Shown here: piece after piece, positions 33,570 through 43,428 of the stretch
Numbering within the stretch: position 1 is the stretch's first letter
Layout: each line of letters starts with the position of its first letter
NCBI GenBank assembly: GCA_016873895.1
Contig: VGVV01000008.1
Coordinates: forward strand, 1 to 64,000
Direction: 5' to 3'
Source of the DNA: Ignavibacteria bacterium
GTDB taxonomy: Bacteria > Bacteroidota > Ignavibacteria > Kapaibacteriales > Kapaibacteriaceae
DNA: 64,000 nucleotides
Translations under genes and position numbers: made by a program
Notes under the pieces: model-generated
Databases searched by the model: none
What the model saw: only the letters and a program-made list of their open reading frames with translations
Told to the model about the DNA's origin: nothing

Positions 33570-35672
33570 GTGCGTATCCAGAAACCGGATGTTTTCGCAA
33601 TGCCTCTCCAATACTCTGGCAAGTTCATCATCGATCAGTACCAATCCTGTAAGTCTGCGGTAAAGCAGTTGGCATGGGGCTCGGGATTTTTGGAGCGTAC
33701 GAAGCAGCTCGGCAAAGCCATAATCAAGACGGCTCAGTTCCAAGACGTGGAGATAGATACTTGGGCTCGAGTTAGAGATGCTATGGCGTCACTTGATTCC
33801 ATTTCGCCGAGAAGTGAAGCAGGTTTTGGACAGTACTATGATTCACTGAAGGTCATTCAGCATGACCTAACGGGCGTACTCGGTTCATCCTATGGTGCCC
33901 GTGATATATGCGTTATGGGAGACGATGACATAGACATCCTAAATGGACCAAACATTAGTGATGCAGTATTGCTAAATCACTTTTTCAGCAATAGTCAATC
34001 AAATGCTTTCTATACGAGTACAGTTGATGCGAAGCAGTTCAACAAACTAGCAGGGGATGCACTTAGATATAACTTGGTTGTAAGCCGAATCAAAACCTTG
34101 ACATCAAGCATTGAGCGTGATCTTAGTGCAACGCGTCTAGCCATTGCTAGTATTAATGACATCTTCGGTAGAATCAGAACACTCAGGAATTCATGGGACT
34201 CACTTGTTTCAAACGTGGTCACGAAAAAGAGTTTGTTTCCCATGGCCAATGGCGAGTCGAACAAAGCCGAGTGTTCTGTTCGCAGCCCATTGCTTGCAGA
34301 GCATGAACGCATAGCGCAATCTGGTAAGACAAGTGGCACAGTGCGTGGTTCAGTGCAAGTATCGTCTCAGTACGCTCTTGCTGGATTGCCAGTATCAAGC
34401 ACCTGCACCCCTGCAATATATGCATCATACGATACTACTGTATCTGAAGCAGAGCTTCAACGCTATATAGCATCAACGAAGCAGGCACTTACATCCCTCT
34501 GGGATTCATGGTCTGCCTTGACTGATCCCGGAATCAACCCTGTAGCAGCAGACGTGTTTCGTAAAGTACTGCAATCGTATTCTCGCATTGCACCAGGTAC
34601 ATTGGCAGAGGCCCCAGGTCTTGATGTGAGCATCATTGATGTATCCTCTTTTGGCGTCTTTGGTAAATCCGATCAGCAGCTGCAGCCGTATCACAAGCAG
34701 TTAACCGGACTGATTACGAAGATTGTTGATGGGTATCGCACACAGAAATATGAGGCAGCCGAAGAGTATGTCAAGGTTATGCGTGCCAAGGAGCCCCTTA
34801 ATGCCGAGGAGCTGATTGGAGACGATGACGACGTTGCTGAGCGTGCTATTGGTTCGCTTTTTATGCTCTACGTAGGTGCTCTCGAGGGTCAGAAAAATAC
34901 CATCGATGATATCTTATTCGACGCAAATGCAGACGAGCTTGTTGCTGATTTGTTCGACATTTCTGAAGGGGGCATCGATGATGTTTTCGATGATGTTGTT
35001 GAATCAAAGAAGATCGCGCAAATTGGTATCGCTCATCGCCTTATGAGACGCTCTGCTACCATGTCAGGAAAGAGTGGGGAACTCGTTGATGATTTGCTTG
35101 CGGAGTGCGAACAGACAGCAAAGAAAACAATCGCTACGTATGAGAATGCAATAGCGTATCTAATGACGCTTAAGGAAGTATGCAAAGTATTGGCCGTTGA
35201 TGGTGCTAAGCTGGCCGCAATTCTCAACTCAGTTCAGAGCGAGACTACTATTAATACGCACACTAATGTGCCAATGGTGGCATCAGACGATCTATGCAGT
35301 GTACTGCAGGAGTATAATCTAAGCCGTGGAACGTCGAGCAAGTGGGGTAAACAATCGAATCAACTAGTACATGCCGTTGTGCAATATCTCGATGAAAACG
35401 AAGGCCTATTCCAGTCGGTTTCTAATAGTGAATACGCACCCGAGTTTCATGGATACAACCCTGTCACTCAATGCTGGCAGTTTTCGTGGCTGCTACCAGA
35501 GGCTACGTTCTCAGACTGTGAACACGTAACGCAGAGCGTTATTGTGGGGTATGGCGCTTCTGCCAAGGGCTGCACACGTAAGTCAATCTTCATTACTGCT
35601 ACCTATGATCGCAGCGTAGACAATACGGAAGAAGAGGGCGGCGCAGAGGATGGAGACTATGAGGGGGATTAA
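33570..35672 (+). CDS. Large helical protein of unknown function (probably lacks its original N-terminus)
   Basis: A 700-codon frame with a GTG start, VRIQKPDVFAMPLQYSGKF. It is largely helical, with an acidic C-terminal tail (EEEGGAEDGDYEGD) and scattered cysteines, but no signal peptide, while all genes before it in the operon encode exported proteins. In-frame sequence continues upstream past a TAG into the broken segment at 33139-33566, which carries the missing signal peptide. I recognise no family. It may be an expressed truncated protein or the intact part of a pseudogene. Confidence 0.5.
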   Translation: MRIQKPDVFAMPLQYSGKFIIDQYQSCKSAVKQLAWGSGFLERTKQLGKAIIKTAQFQDVEIDTWARVRDAMASLDSISPRSEAGFGQYYDSLKVIQHDLTGVLGSSYGARDICVMGDDDIDILNGPNISDAVLLNHFFSNSQSNAFYTSTVDAKQFNKLAGDALRYNLVVSRIKTLTSSIERDLSATRLAIASINDIFGRIRTLRNSWDSLVSNVVTKKSLFPMANGESNKAECSVRSPLLAEHERIAQSGKTSGTVRGSVQVSSQYALAGLPVSSTCTPAIYASYDTTVSEAELQRYIASTKQALTSLWDSWSALTDPGINPVAADVFRKVLQSYSRIAPGTLAEAPGLDVSIIDVSSFGVFGKSDQQLQPYHKQLTGLITKIVDGYRTQKYEAAEEYVKVMRAKEPLNAEELIGDDDDVAERAIGSLFMLYVGALEGQKNTIDDILFDANADELVADLFDISEGGIDDVFDDVVESKKIAQIGIAHRLMRRSATMSGKSGELVDDLLAECEQTAKKTIATYENAIAYLMTLKEVCKVLAVDGAKLAAILNSVQSETTINTHTNVPMVASDDLCSVLQEYNLSRGTSSKWGKQSNQLVHAVVQYLDENEGLFQSVSNSEYAPEFHGYNPVTQCWQFSWLLPEATFSDCEHVTQSVIVGYGASAKGCTRKSIFITATYDRSVDNTEEEGGAEDGDYEGD

Positions 35673-35692
35673 ATGAAACAATCTACCCGCGA

Positions 35693-36601
35693 TTAGTTTG
35701 GCATAAACCGAATGCATAGGCCTACAAATGATGTAGAGCGCGGATAGACGAGGGCAACCTCATCGAACATGCGCTCTGCGGCTATCCCGATTTCCATTCG
35801 AGAGGCACGTCCATGAGCAGACAGAAACAACTCAGCGCGAGCGTCAACTGGTGTTGGCTCTTGCGAGCCCCCTCGAGATGTATACCATGGTACCGCTGCA
35901 TAGGCTAAAGTTAGAATATCAATTGATGAGCTAATCGGGTATGTGTGCTGTGCACGCATCCATATCGCCCCGCGCATGGTATGCCACGAGGTAAATGCAA
36001 TGTTTGGCCTGCGATTATCAGAGGAATTCAGAAAGTACTCTACTCCACCAGCAGCACTGAAGGTGCCTGCCGCACCTGTTACGGGAGCTAAAGAAGCACC
36101 TACTGTTGGTCCAGTAAGAATGATTGTTCGTTGCTCGGCCAGCAAGGGGCTCGTAGGATTATCCTCATCTGCGCCCCCGAGATTGTCGATATCGTGTTTG
36201 CAACGATGCACAAAACCGGCACGCAGGGACACGTCTGGCAGCCCAACATGAAACCAGAAGAACTCTTCCCAACGCATGGCACGCGGGTTAAATGAAATGT
36301 CGTTGAAGGGGTTGGCTGTTAGCTCCTGATGTGCCTCGATAGTAGTCGTGAGCTGTGTGCCGCTGGAACTGTCTGTAAATCGATATGGCTCAACCTGTAC
36401 ATGGGTCCGAAACTGCCATGCTTGTTCGCCCCCTGTTGATCCCTGTGAGCGCTGAATTTCTCCGCCGCCAAGCAACGTAGGCATTACTCCATGCATCGAG
36501 CTCGTGCGCGCAACGTCGGTATGCCATGTGCGGGAGGGCCGTACCTGAGCCCATGTAATCATGCTTGATGCAATAAGGGTTAGGATCAGAAGTATATACA
36601 T
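35693..36601 (-). CDS. Putative outer-membrane protein
   Basis: 302 residues from an ATG giving the signal peptide MYILLILTLIASSMITWAQ. The rest alternates short amphipathic strands with aromatic girdle residues (YRFTD, EEFFWFHVGLPDVSLRAGF, GVEYFLN, AELFLSAHG) and ends FVGLCIRFMPN. It resembles DUF1207-type barrel proteins; the match is by pattern only. It is convergent with the helical-protein gene, and about 20 bases separate them. The stretch 36602-36816 upstream holds nothing recognisable except a tRNA-like fragment that I rejected. Confidence 0.5.
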   Translation of the reverse strand: MYILLILTLIASSMITWAQVRPSRTWHTDVARTSSMHGVMPTLLGGGEIQRSQGSTGGEQAWQFRTHVQVEPYRFTDSSSGTQLTTTIEAHQELTANPFNDISFNPRAMRWEEFFWFHVGLPDVSLRAGFVHRCKHDIDNLGGADEDNPTSPLLAEQRTIILTGPTVGASLAPVTGAAGTFSAAGGVEYFLNSSDNRRPNIAFTSWHTMRGAIWMRAQHTYPISSSIDILTLAYAAVPWYTSRGGSQEPTPVDARAELFLSAHGRASRMEIGIAAERMFDEVALVYPRSTSFVGLCIRFMPN

Positions 36602-36816
36602 AACACGATAATAACTCTGTTCTCGCAATCATCCTGCTTAGCTGTTCTTTACCTAAGCCCCTTGCTGCGGATGCGACACAGGCAAACAAGTTTATCATTC
36701 AGCACTTAGTGGCTGCAGAGTCTCTGTCTCATGTCTGCAATTTGATACCCTAGCCCAGGTTTATAACTGTGCGATGTGATGAGGCTAGTGGTTCTCCAAC
36801 CATTGAGTTCGTGAGT

Positions 36817-37572
36817 TCAATAGATAGTAAGGGGCGATAGTGATTCAGTTAGTGTATCCTTCAGCACGAACCGTGAGGTAATTGAGTGGAAGCCGCGTTC
36901 TAAAGCTCCACTATCGTCTTCTTTGGCTTCATACCGCCCTAAGGACACAATCTTGCCATCTACAAATGCATAGAATGATTGATTCTGAAGAAACAATCCT
37001 TGACCAGTTGTAACAGTAGAAACTATCCAGCCCCATGTATTGAGTCCAAAGCGTATAATACTGTCTGCGTCACAGGTTGCAATGCCCCTGTCATGAGTAA
37101 CGACATCCTTCTGGCTATCGAGAAGTTTTAGCTGCCCGTTACGAAGTAGAAGAACATGCAGGTCAATCATCCCAGCAGAAGCATGCGCCTTGATGTCCAG
37201 GTTGTCCTGAACAACAGAAGCCAGTATCAGAGAATCTTGATTGCGAGGGATAGACCTGAGTTTGTTGATAATGTATAATTGAGTAAATCCAACGTCCTTA
37301 CCAGAAGTACATCGAACAGCGTATGTCGTATCAGGGTAGTTTGCACGAACCTCTGCTATCGCCTCTGACGACAATTGTTCGATACCACCTGCCGCAGGGT
37401 ACAACAGAGACATAACACGTGAATCAAATGGCAGGCCTTCGTAAAGGTGCTGATTACTATGCTCTGGTGGCTTGGGCAAATTGCCAACTCCTTCGTCTAC
37501 ATGGGATCGGCTGCAAGCAGCTATGAAAACAGCCATGAAAACAGTGGTGGCGAGAGCAACGCATCTCATCAT
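36817..37572 (-). CDS. Lipoprotein of unknown function
   Basis: 251 residues starting MMRCVALATTVFMAVFIAAC, with lipobox FIAAC and a Ser after the cysteine. The mature part is a mixed alpha/beta domain with two cysteines (VRCTSGKDVG, IATCDADS) that could pair. No family is recognised. The start lies 16 bases after the stop of the GH92 gene, so the two are probably co-transcribed; the longer frame starting at 37698 overlaps GH92 coding sequence and is rejected. Confidence 0.6.
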   Translation of the reverse strand: MMRCVALATTVFMAVFIAACSRSHVDEGVGNLPKPPEHSNQHLYEGLPFDSRVMSLLYPAAGGIEQLSSEAIAEVRANYPDTTYAVRCTSGKDVGFTQLYIINKLRSIPRNQDSLILASVVQDNLDIKAHASAGMIDLHVLLLRNGQLKLLDSQKDVVTHDRGIATCDADSIIRFGLNTWGWIVSTVTTGQGLFLQNQSFYAFVDGKIVSLGRYEAKEDDSGALERGFHSITSRFVLKDTLTESLSPLTIY

Positions 37573-37588
37573 GGTATGCTGCGATAAC

Positions 37589-40483
37589 TCACTGTATCTG
37601 AATCTCATCGCAGAAGATAAATGCGTCATGTCCAGCCCCTGGATGCCATAGCGGCAGCTTACCGAAAGACTCCGCGCGTACTCGTACGAAACGTGCAAAT
37701 CGTGACGGAATCTCTATGGTAAGTGTAGCTAGCTGAGGCTCCATGTCCGTTACAGGTATCGCATGGGTTGTAGTTCCAGCGTCAACCCAGACAATACCAT
37801 CAAGAGATGTCTGAATAGAAACTGATTTAGGAAAGACAATCCATGGACGCACATCTTGTAGAAATCCAACGCTCACATTCTTCACGGTGCGTGTTGTGTC
37901 CAAACGAATCTCGACGTCCATATCCTCACCCTGTATGCCATGCCAGTCTCCTTTGCGCCATGTGGTAGAGCCGCGGATGCCGTCGATCATTGATACAGCA
38001 CCCTCTGCTACGTATTGAGGATTAGGTGTGCTATGCAGAGTAACATGCCAGTTCGTTGGAATTCGATAAAAGGTTGCACTCGTTACCCCGCTGCTGTGTC
38101 CATTGCGATGTGATCGAGCGTGTATTCGAGTTGTTTTGTTGATCAGAAAGGGCTTGGTGTATAGATTCCCTAACTGTGATGAGTCGCTGTCTAGAGTATA
38201 GGTAACGCTATCTCCTGATATTGAGACTTCTGCGCTATCAGTGAAGAGCTTATTTGCTGAGATAATGAAAGGGGCCGACACAAAATCAACCGACATCATA
38301 GCACCACGGTATTCAATATCTGTCCCACGCTGATCATTTGGTGTATCGCTTAGGATGAAACGAATCTCATTAGCAAGCTTCAGTTGAGTGTGTGTTACAA
38401 GGTTCGTATTCAGAGGTATGCCATCTATTATGAGCTTGTTAACATAGATTGACGCAGAGGTTTCTCGCTGCGCAATGATTTTCACATCGTGCATTCCGAT
38501 AGATATACGAGCTGTGTCGAACAATGGGGTACCAACAGCATAATATGGGCTTCCCGGTGTAACGGGATAGAAACCGAGAGCACTAAATACATACCACGCC
38601 GACATCTGACCACAGTCTTCATTCCCAGGTAGGCCATCGGGTGTTGGCTTGTACAGACTGTCCATGATCTGGCGAACAAGGCGTTGCGTTTTCCATGGCT
38701 TGCCGATGTAATTATACAGGTAGGCCATGTGATGGCTTGGCTCATTGCCGTGAGCATATTGTCCAATGAGCCCCGTAATATCGGCCTGAGTGCGCCCCGT
38801 TGTTTCTATTGGTGCAGAGAACAATGCATCTAGTTGCTGTTCTGCACGTACAGGCCCGCCCATAAGAGAGATGAATCCGGGGATATCCTGTGGGACAAAA
38901 AATGTGTACTGCCAACTGTTTGCTTCTGTATAATGATTGTTCACTTCACGAGGATCAAATCGTCGAAGAAAGTCGCCATTGCGGCGTGGCCGCATAAACC
39001 CAGACTCTCGATCAAAGATGTTACGATAGGATAGTGCTCTCTTGTTGTACACAGCCGCCTCGTCCATCTTGCCAAGTGTTCGTGCAACTTCGGCAATGCA
39101 CCAATCATCATAGGCATACTCGAGAGTTTTTGAAACCGACTCGTGTTCATCCTCGATACTTAGATAGCCCCTTGCCTTATATGCAGGAATACCCAGGTGA
39201 TCCCAGTTGCTGCTGACTTTCATCGCCTCGAATGCAAGACTTGTATCAAATGCAGCGACACCTTTTACAAGAGCATCAGTGATAACAGGTATGCTATGGT
39301 ACCCAATCATGCAGTCTGTCTCATTAGCACTGAGTTCCCAAACCGGAAGGCGTCCGCCTTGCTTGTACTGCAGTAAAAATGTTTTGATGTAGTCAATTGT
39401 TCTTACGCTATCAATCAACGTGTAAAGTGGATGAGCTGCACGAAATGTGTCCCAAAGACTGAATACGCTATACTGGGTATGAGATGTTGCATGGTGAACC
39501 TGGTTGTCGCGTCCACGATAGCGGCCATCTACGTCCGATATTACATTGGGCACAACCATTGTGTGATATAGAGCCGTGTAGAAGTTTCTCAACTGCTGGT
39601 CGCTCTTTCCCGCAACACGAATGCGACCAAGCTCTGAATTCCATGCCGTCGTTGCTTCCCGACGGGTCTTCTCAAAGTCCCAATCTGGTAGTTCTTGGGC
39701 GAGGTTCTTGCCCGCCCCTTCATAATCAACTGATGAGATAGCAACCTTAACGAGTATGTCATCCGCGCCCTTATTGAAATGCAGTGCAACCGCAACGCTA
39801 TCAGATTCGATCTCCATGCCCGGTGTCAGTGATCGTTGGGTCTGATTGCTGGTGCAGGATATGATTTGCTGTGAGAACTCTATAACAAAGTATACATACT
39901 GATCTTTCGCCCAGGCCTCGCTATGACGATATCCCTCGATGCGTGTTGGACTAACAATCTTGAGTTTTGAGCCAAGTGTCTTGTCACGATGCCGTAGGTC
40001 GATGAGGATGCCGCGTATCGATGCTGCATTCTGGGAGTAATGATACCGGTGCATCCCAACGCGCGTTGTTGCTGTAAACTCTGCGCGAATGTCGTTGTTG
40101 GTGAGCGTAACAGCATAGTACCCGGGCTTGGCAACTTCATCGTTGTGCCGATATCTCGAGGCATACGCAGTCGGTTCAAACGTTACCGCGCCTGTGAAAG
40201 GCATCATGAGGATGTCGCCATAATCCGAGCACCCCGTGCCGCTAAGATGCGTATGCGAAAATCCATAGATCAGGGAGTCGGGGTAGTAATAACCGCTGCA
40301 TCCTTCCCAGCTGCCGTCGCGCCGAGTGTCTGGACTTAGCTGTACCATGCCATGAGGCATGGTTACGCCAGGGTACGTGTGTCCAGTACCGCCCGTGCCC
40401 ACCATGGGATCTACGTATGGTGTAAGATCCTGAGCAAGAGTAGAAAATGTAATTGAGATAGCAGCCAGCAGACGCAGAAGCAT
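37589..40483 (-). CDS. Secreted GH92 family glycoside hydrolase (alpha-mannosidase type)
   Basis: 964 residues: signal peptide MLLRLLAAISITFSTLAQ, then the GH92 opening DLTPYVDPMVGTGGTGHTYP and TMPHGMVQLSPDTR, and the catalytic-domain landmarks NEDCGQMSAWYVFSALGFYP and HMAYLYNYIGKPWKTQ. GH92 enzymes are calcium-dependent exo-alpha-mannosidases that trim glycans. After the catalytic domain (to about 690) come a chitobiase-C-terminal-like module and an F5/8 type C (discoidin) carbohydrate-binding domain (about 820-964). The start at 40585 would add a non-signal extension and is rejected. No sorting domain is visible, so it may stay in the periplasm. Confidence 0.9.
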   Translation of the reverse strand: MLLRLLAAISITFSTLAQDLTPYVDPMVGTGGTGHTYPGVTMPHGMVQLSPDTRRDGSWEGCSGYYYPDSLIYGFSHTHLSGTGCSDYGDILMMPFTGAVTFEPTAYASRYRHNDEVAKPGYYAVTLTNNDIRAEFTATTRVGMHRYHYSQNAASIRGILIDLRHRDKTLGSKLKIVSPTRIEGYRHSEAWAKDQYVYFVIEFSQQIISCTSNQTQRSLTPGMEIESDSVAVALHFNKGADDILVKVAISSVDYEGAGKNLAQELPDWDFEKTRREATTAWNSELGRIRVAGKSDQQLRNFYTALYHTMVVPNVISDVDGRYRGRDNQVHHATSHTQYSVFSLWDTFRAAHPLYTLIDSVRTIDYIKTFLLQYKQGGRLPVWELSANETDCMIGYHSIPVITDALVKGVAAFDTSLAFEAMKVSSNWDHLGIPAYKARGYLSIEDEHESVSKTLEYAYDDWCIAEVARTLGKMDEAAVYNKRALSYRNIFDRESGFMRPRRNGDFLRRFDPREVNNHYTEANSWQYTFFVPQDIPGFISLMGGPVRAEQQLDALFSAPIETTGRTQADITGLIGQYAHGNEPSHHMAYLYNYIGKPWKTQRLVRQIMDSLYKPTPDGLPGNEDCGQMSAWYVFSALGFYPVTPGSPYYAVGTPLFDTARISIGMHDVKIIAQRETSASIYVNKLIIDGIPLNTNLVTHTQLKLANEIRFILSDTPNDQRGTDIEYRGAMMSVDFVSAPFIISANKLFTDSAEVSISGDSVTYTLDSDSSQLGNLYTKPFLINKTTRIHARSHRNGHSSGVTSATFYRIPTNWHVTLHSTPNPQYVAEGAVSMIDGIRGSTTWRKGDWHGIQGEDMDVEIRLDTTRTVKNVSVGFLQDVRPWIVFPKSVSIQTSLDGIVWVDAGTTTHAIPVTDMEPQLATLTIEIPSRFARFVRVRAESFGKLPLWHPGAGHDAFIFCDEIQIQ

Positions 40484-40614
40484 TAGTTTGTCGAGACTAT
40501 ACCAAAAAATTCTCACATGCGTGATGTTGCAAAGATATGATGTGGGAGAGACGTTCGATCTGAGACTGACGATGCGATACTTCAACAGATTAAATACATT
40601 AAAAACTTGTTGTT

Positions 40615-41040
40615 ATGCTACAGATTATAGTCAGCGCTTTGTTCATCTTAACCTTACAAAGGTTAGATTCATTCACTGGTGCATATCAGGGTACACTAAG
40701 GAACGTTTCTGGCGTAGGTCAGATGGGTTCAGCTGATGCAGTCACAACAACATTTAGTCTTCAGTTAAGAGGCGATAGTTTATTGCTCGAAGGCGTTTCG
40801 CGTTCAGGTTCCCTCGTCACTCTTGGTGCGTGGCCGAAGAATCGTATTCGGGTTGATGGTTATGTTCTAACCGCCAAGGGTATTGCAAGAGGTAGTCTAC
40901 GGCATCGTCGAACGATGACGTGGAAGGCATCGGATGGAATCAGAGCCCAGGTGGAGATTCTTACGTTGGGGGCGTCTGCCTCGGAGGACGATTATTTTGG
41001 CGGAAAAAAGATGATGTTAACGCTATTGAAGGTGAGGTAA
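40615..41040 (+). CDS. Small exported protein of unknown function
   Basis: 141 residues starting MLQIIVSALFILTLQ, a short hydrophobic N-terminus, followed by a beta-rich domain (FTGAYQGTLRNVSG ... FSLQLRGDSLLLEGV) like a small beta-barrel or lipocalin-type fold. No family is recognised. It ends eight bases before the rmuC start and is probably co-transcribed with it. Confidence 0.45.
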   Translation: MLQIIVSALFILTLQRLDSFTGAYQGTLRNVSGVGQMGSADAVTTTFSLQLRGDSLLLEGVSRSGSLVTLGAWPKNRIRVDGYVLTAKGIARGSLRHRRTMTWKASDGIRAQVEILTLGASASEDDYFGGKKMMLTLLKVR

Positions 41041-41048
41041 CAGTGAAT

Positions 41049-42398
41049 ATGGAAGGTTGGCTAGTCGTACTGATTCTCCTAGCTCTGGCGCTTAATGTTT
41101 GGCTAACTATGAGAACAACGTCGCAACAAGGTACCCCCGATTCAGACAATAAGCTCCAGAAGCTTGATCATGACGTTTCTCGAATTGATCCGCTTATCCG
41201 CGATGAGTTTGCACGCAACCGTGAAGAATACATGCGCGAGCTTCGCGAAGCACGAGCTGAGCAAGCACTTTCACTGAAGGAGTTCGGGAAATCCCTCTCA
41301 GACACAATGGGTGATTTTCAGCGCGAGCAACGACAGAAGCACGAAGATTTGGTAGCACGCCAAGACGCAGTTCGTAAGCAAACGGATGATAAACTTGGAG
41401 AGATTCGCTCTACTGTCGAAATCAAGCTGGCGAGTCTGCAGGAGGACAACAACAAAAAGCTTGAGGAAATGCGCAAGACAGTTGATGAGAAGTTGCAGGA
41501 AGGTCTCGAGACGCGCTTCAATCAGTCCTTTAAACGTATCTCAGAAAGCCTTGAGAACGTCTATCGTGGTCTCGGCGAAATGCAGACACTCGCAACGGGT
41601 GTTGGAGATCTCAAGCGCGTGCTCTCGAATGTGAAGTCGCGAGGTATCGTTGGTGAAATACAACTGCAAAAACTTCTCAGCGATTTTCTAGCAAAAGATC
41701 AGTACGAGGAAAATGTTCTTGTTGATCCAATGAAAGCAGAACGTGTTGAGTTTGCAATCCGATTACCTGGCAGTAGTGATAAGGGGCATGTATACCTTCC
41801 TATTGACTCGAAATTCCCTATGGAAGCATATCTGCAACTTCTTGAAGCATATGATAAAGTTGCAGAGATAGGGCAGCCAGGCGTAGATACAGCTCGAAAG
41901 GTGTTTCAAGATAATGTTGTTAAGTGCGCAAAGACAATATCCGAGAAGTACATTAAGCCCCCTCATTCAACAGATTTCGCCATACTCTTTGTACCCACCG
42001 AGGGTCTCTATGCAGAGGTGCTGCAGATACGCGGACTCTTCGAAGATTTGCAGAACCGGTTTCGAATCACAGTGGCAGGACCTAGCACCATCGCCGCAAT
42101 CTTGAACAGCCTTCAGATGGGTTTCAGAACTCTCGCAATCGAGCAACGTTCAAGTGAAGTATGGCAGGTACTCGGAGCAGTGAAGACTGAATTCGGAAAG
42201 TTTAGTCAGGTACTTGAGAAAACGAAAAAGCGACTCGAAGCTGCAACGCGTGATATCGATGGTGCGGGTGTGCGCACTCGTGCCATTGAGCGCCAGCTTC
42301 GCTCTGTTGAAAGCCTAACGCCAGAGGAAGCAAGTAATCTGCTGGATCAGCCGGAGATGAAGTATCTGGATGAAGCAATTGACGACGAGAATGAGTAA
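41049..42398 (+). CDS. rmuC: DNA recombination protein RmuC
   Basis: 449 residues: an N-terminal membrane anchor (about 4-20), a long coiled coil (about 35-185: RDEFARNREEYMRELREA and following heptads), then the RmuC nuclease-like PD-(D/E)XK domain with VYLPIDSKFPMEAYLQLLEA, FVPTEGLYAEVL and the conserved GFRTLAIEQRSSEVW. RmuC limits inversions at short repeats and restricts foreign DNA in Enterobacteria; here short repeats are abundant. The start at 40920 is rejected because it overlaps the upstream gene and adds no family residues. Confidence 0.92.
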   Translation: MEGWLVVLILLALALNVWLTMRTTSQQGTPDSDNKLQKLDHDVSRIDPLIRDEFARNREEYMRELREARAEQALSLKEFGKSLSDTMGDFQREQRQKHEDLVARQDAVRKQTDDKLGEIRSTVEIKLASLQEDNNKKLEEMRKTVDEKLQEGLETRFNQSFKRISESLENVYRGLGEMQTLATGVGDLKRVLSNVKSRGIVGEIQLQKLLSDFLAKDQYEENVLVDPMKAERVEFAIRLPGSSDKGHVYLPIDSKFPMEAYLQLLEAYDKVAEIGQPGVDTARKVFQDNVVKCAKTISEKYIKPPHSTDFAILFVPTEGLYAEVLQIRGLFEDLQNRFRITVAGPSTIAAILNSLQMGFRTLAIEQRSSEVWQVLGAVKTEFGKFSQVLEKTKKRLEAATRDIDGAGVRTRAIERQLRSVESLTPEEASNLLDQPEMKYLDEAIDDENE

Positions 42399-42409
42399 AG
42401 GAGTACACA

Positions 42410-43375
42410 ATGAAATGGATATTGGGTGGTGTCGGCATGGTTGCAGTGGTCGTCGTGGTATTTCTGAGTGGTCCGGCAACTCCAGTTCCGACCTTTGATG
42501 TACGCATGCCCGATGTGCCGGCTGACCTCCGTGAGTTGCAGCAATACATCGGCAGCAACGAGGTATTGTACCCAACCAAACCTGATGTAGCTGCACAAAT
42601 TCTTTGGGCAGACAGTACGCCAACAGTAACGGATATCGCAATCGTCTATCTGCATGGATTTTCGGGCACATGGCGCGATGGTTCACCAGCTATCGAGAGA
42701 GTTGCGAACGACCTGCATGCCAATGTCTACCTTGCAAGACTGCATGGACATGGGCTGCGCGTTGCCGAGCCCCTTCTTGATTACTCGCCGGATTCAGTCT
42801 ATGCAAGCGCCCTACGTGCATTAGCAATCGGCAAGCAGCTTGGAAAAAAGGTTGTTGTTATTGGTACATCCACTGGCGCAACTCTTGGACTTATGCTTGC
42901 AGCCAGGCGGCCAGATGATATTGCAGCCGTTGTTAACTGGTCTCCGAACATTCGCCTCGAGCATCCACTCAGCTTTCTGAGCAATGGGCCATGGGGCTTA
43001 GCATTAACCCGATGGATCATTGGCGGCGCATACCGTGAAGTTGTAATGAAAGATCCCGGCAGAGCCAAGTACTGGTACATGAAGTACCGCGCAGAGGCGA
43101 TCCCGCAGCTTCAAGCTTTGCTCGAGGCAGCAATGACGTCCGAAACTTTCTCATTGATTTCCCAGCCTGTTCTCAGCATGTGCTGGTACCAGAATGAGAA
43201 TGTTCACGATTCGATCGTTAGTGTACCAGCCATGCGAACTATGCATGCACAGTTGTCTTCAAAACGTAAGCAGTTTATTGAGCTCAGCGCAGACGCTCAT
43301 GAAATAGGCTACCTACCAGATTCGAAGAGCCTTGATGAAGTGGTAGTAAAAACGGTTGCATTCATTGAACAGTAA
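42410..43375 (+). CDS. Alpha/beta hydrolase with N-terminal membrane anchor
   Basis: 321 residues. A signal-anchor (about 3-20: WILGGVGMVAVVVVVFLSG) precedes an alpha/beta hydrolase domain: oxyanion segment YLHGFSGTWRDG, nucleophile elbow GTSTGAT and the catalytic His in DAHEIGYLPDS. It resembles monoacylglycerol-lipase or carboxylesterase types. It follows rmuC by eleven bases and is followed by a strong terminator, so it ends the 40.6-43.4 kb operon. Confidence 0.75.
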   Translation: MKWILGGVGMVAVVVVVFLSGPATPVPTFDVRMPDVPADLRELQQYIGSNEVLYPTKPDVAAQILWADSTPTVTDIAIVYLHGFSGTWRDGSPAIERVANDLHANVYLARLHGHGLRVAEPLLDYSPDSVYASALRALAIGKQLGKKVVVIGTSTGATLGLMLAARRPDDIAAVVNWSPNIRLEHPLSFLSNGPWGLALTRWIIGGAYREVVMKDPGRAKYWYMKYRAEAIPQLQALLEAAMTSETFSLISQPVLSMCWYQNENVHDSIVSVPAMRTMHAQLSSKRKQFIELSADAHEIGYLPDSKSLDEVVVKTVAFIEQ

Positions 43376-43379
43376 AACA

Positions 43380-43416
43380 AAGGGGCAGGCACGAATGCCC
43401 ACCCCTTGCTTGTTTT
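43380..43416 (+). terminator. Terminator after the alpha/beta hydrolase gene
   Basis: AAGGGGCAGGCA and TGCCCACCCCTT pair around a CGAA loop (43380-43407, one internal mismatch), followed by GCTTGTTTT. Its symmetry and the convergent gene suggest it may work in both directions. Confidence 0.75.
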
Positions 43417-43428
43417 CCGTGATCAATC

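Noticed and set aside
36775..36825. tRNA-Trp-like fragment (AGTGG, TTCTCCAA, CCATT and a GTTC-type T-arm)
   Set aside because: The anticodon loop would have eight bases, the T-arm does not pair and there is no D-arm or acceptor stem; at most a decayed fragment.
40484..40585. N-terminal extension of the GH92 gene
   Set aside because: The extra 34 residues are not signal-like and sit before a clean signal peptide starting at 40483.
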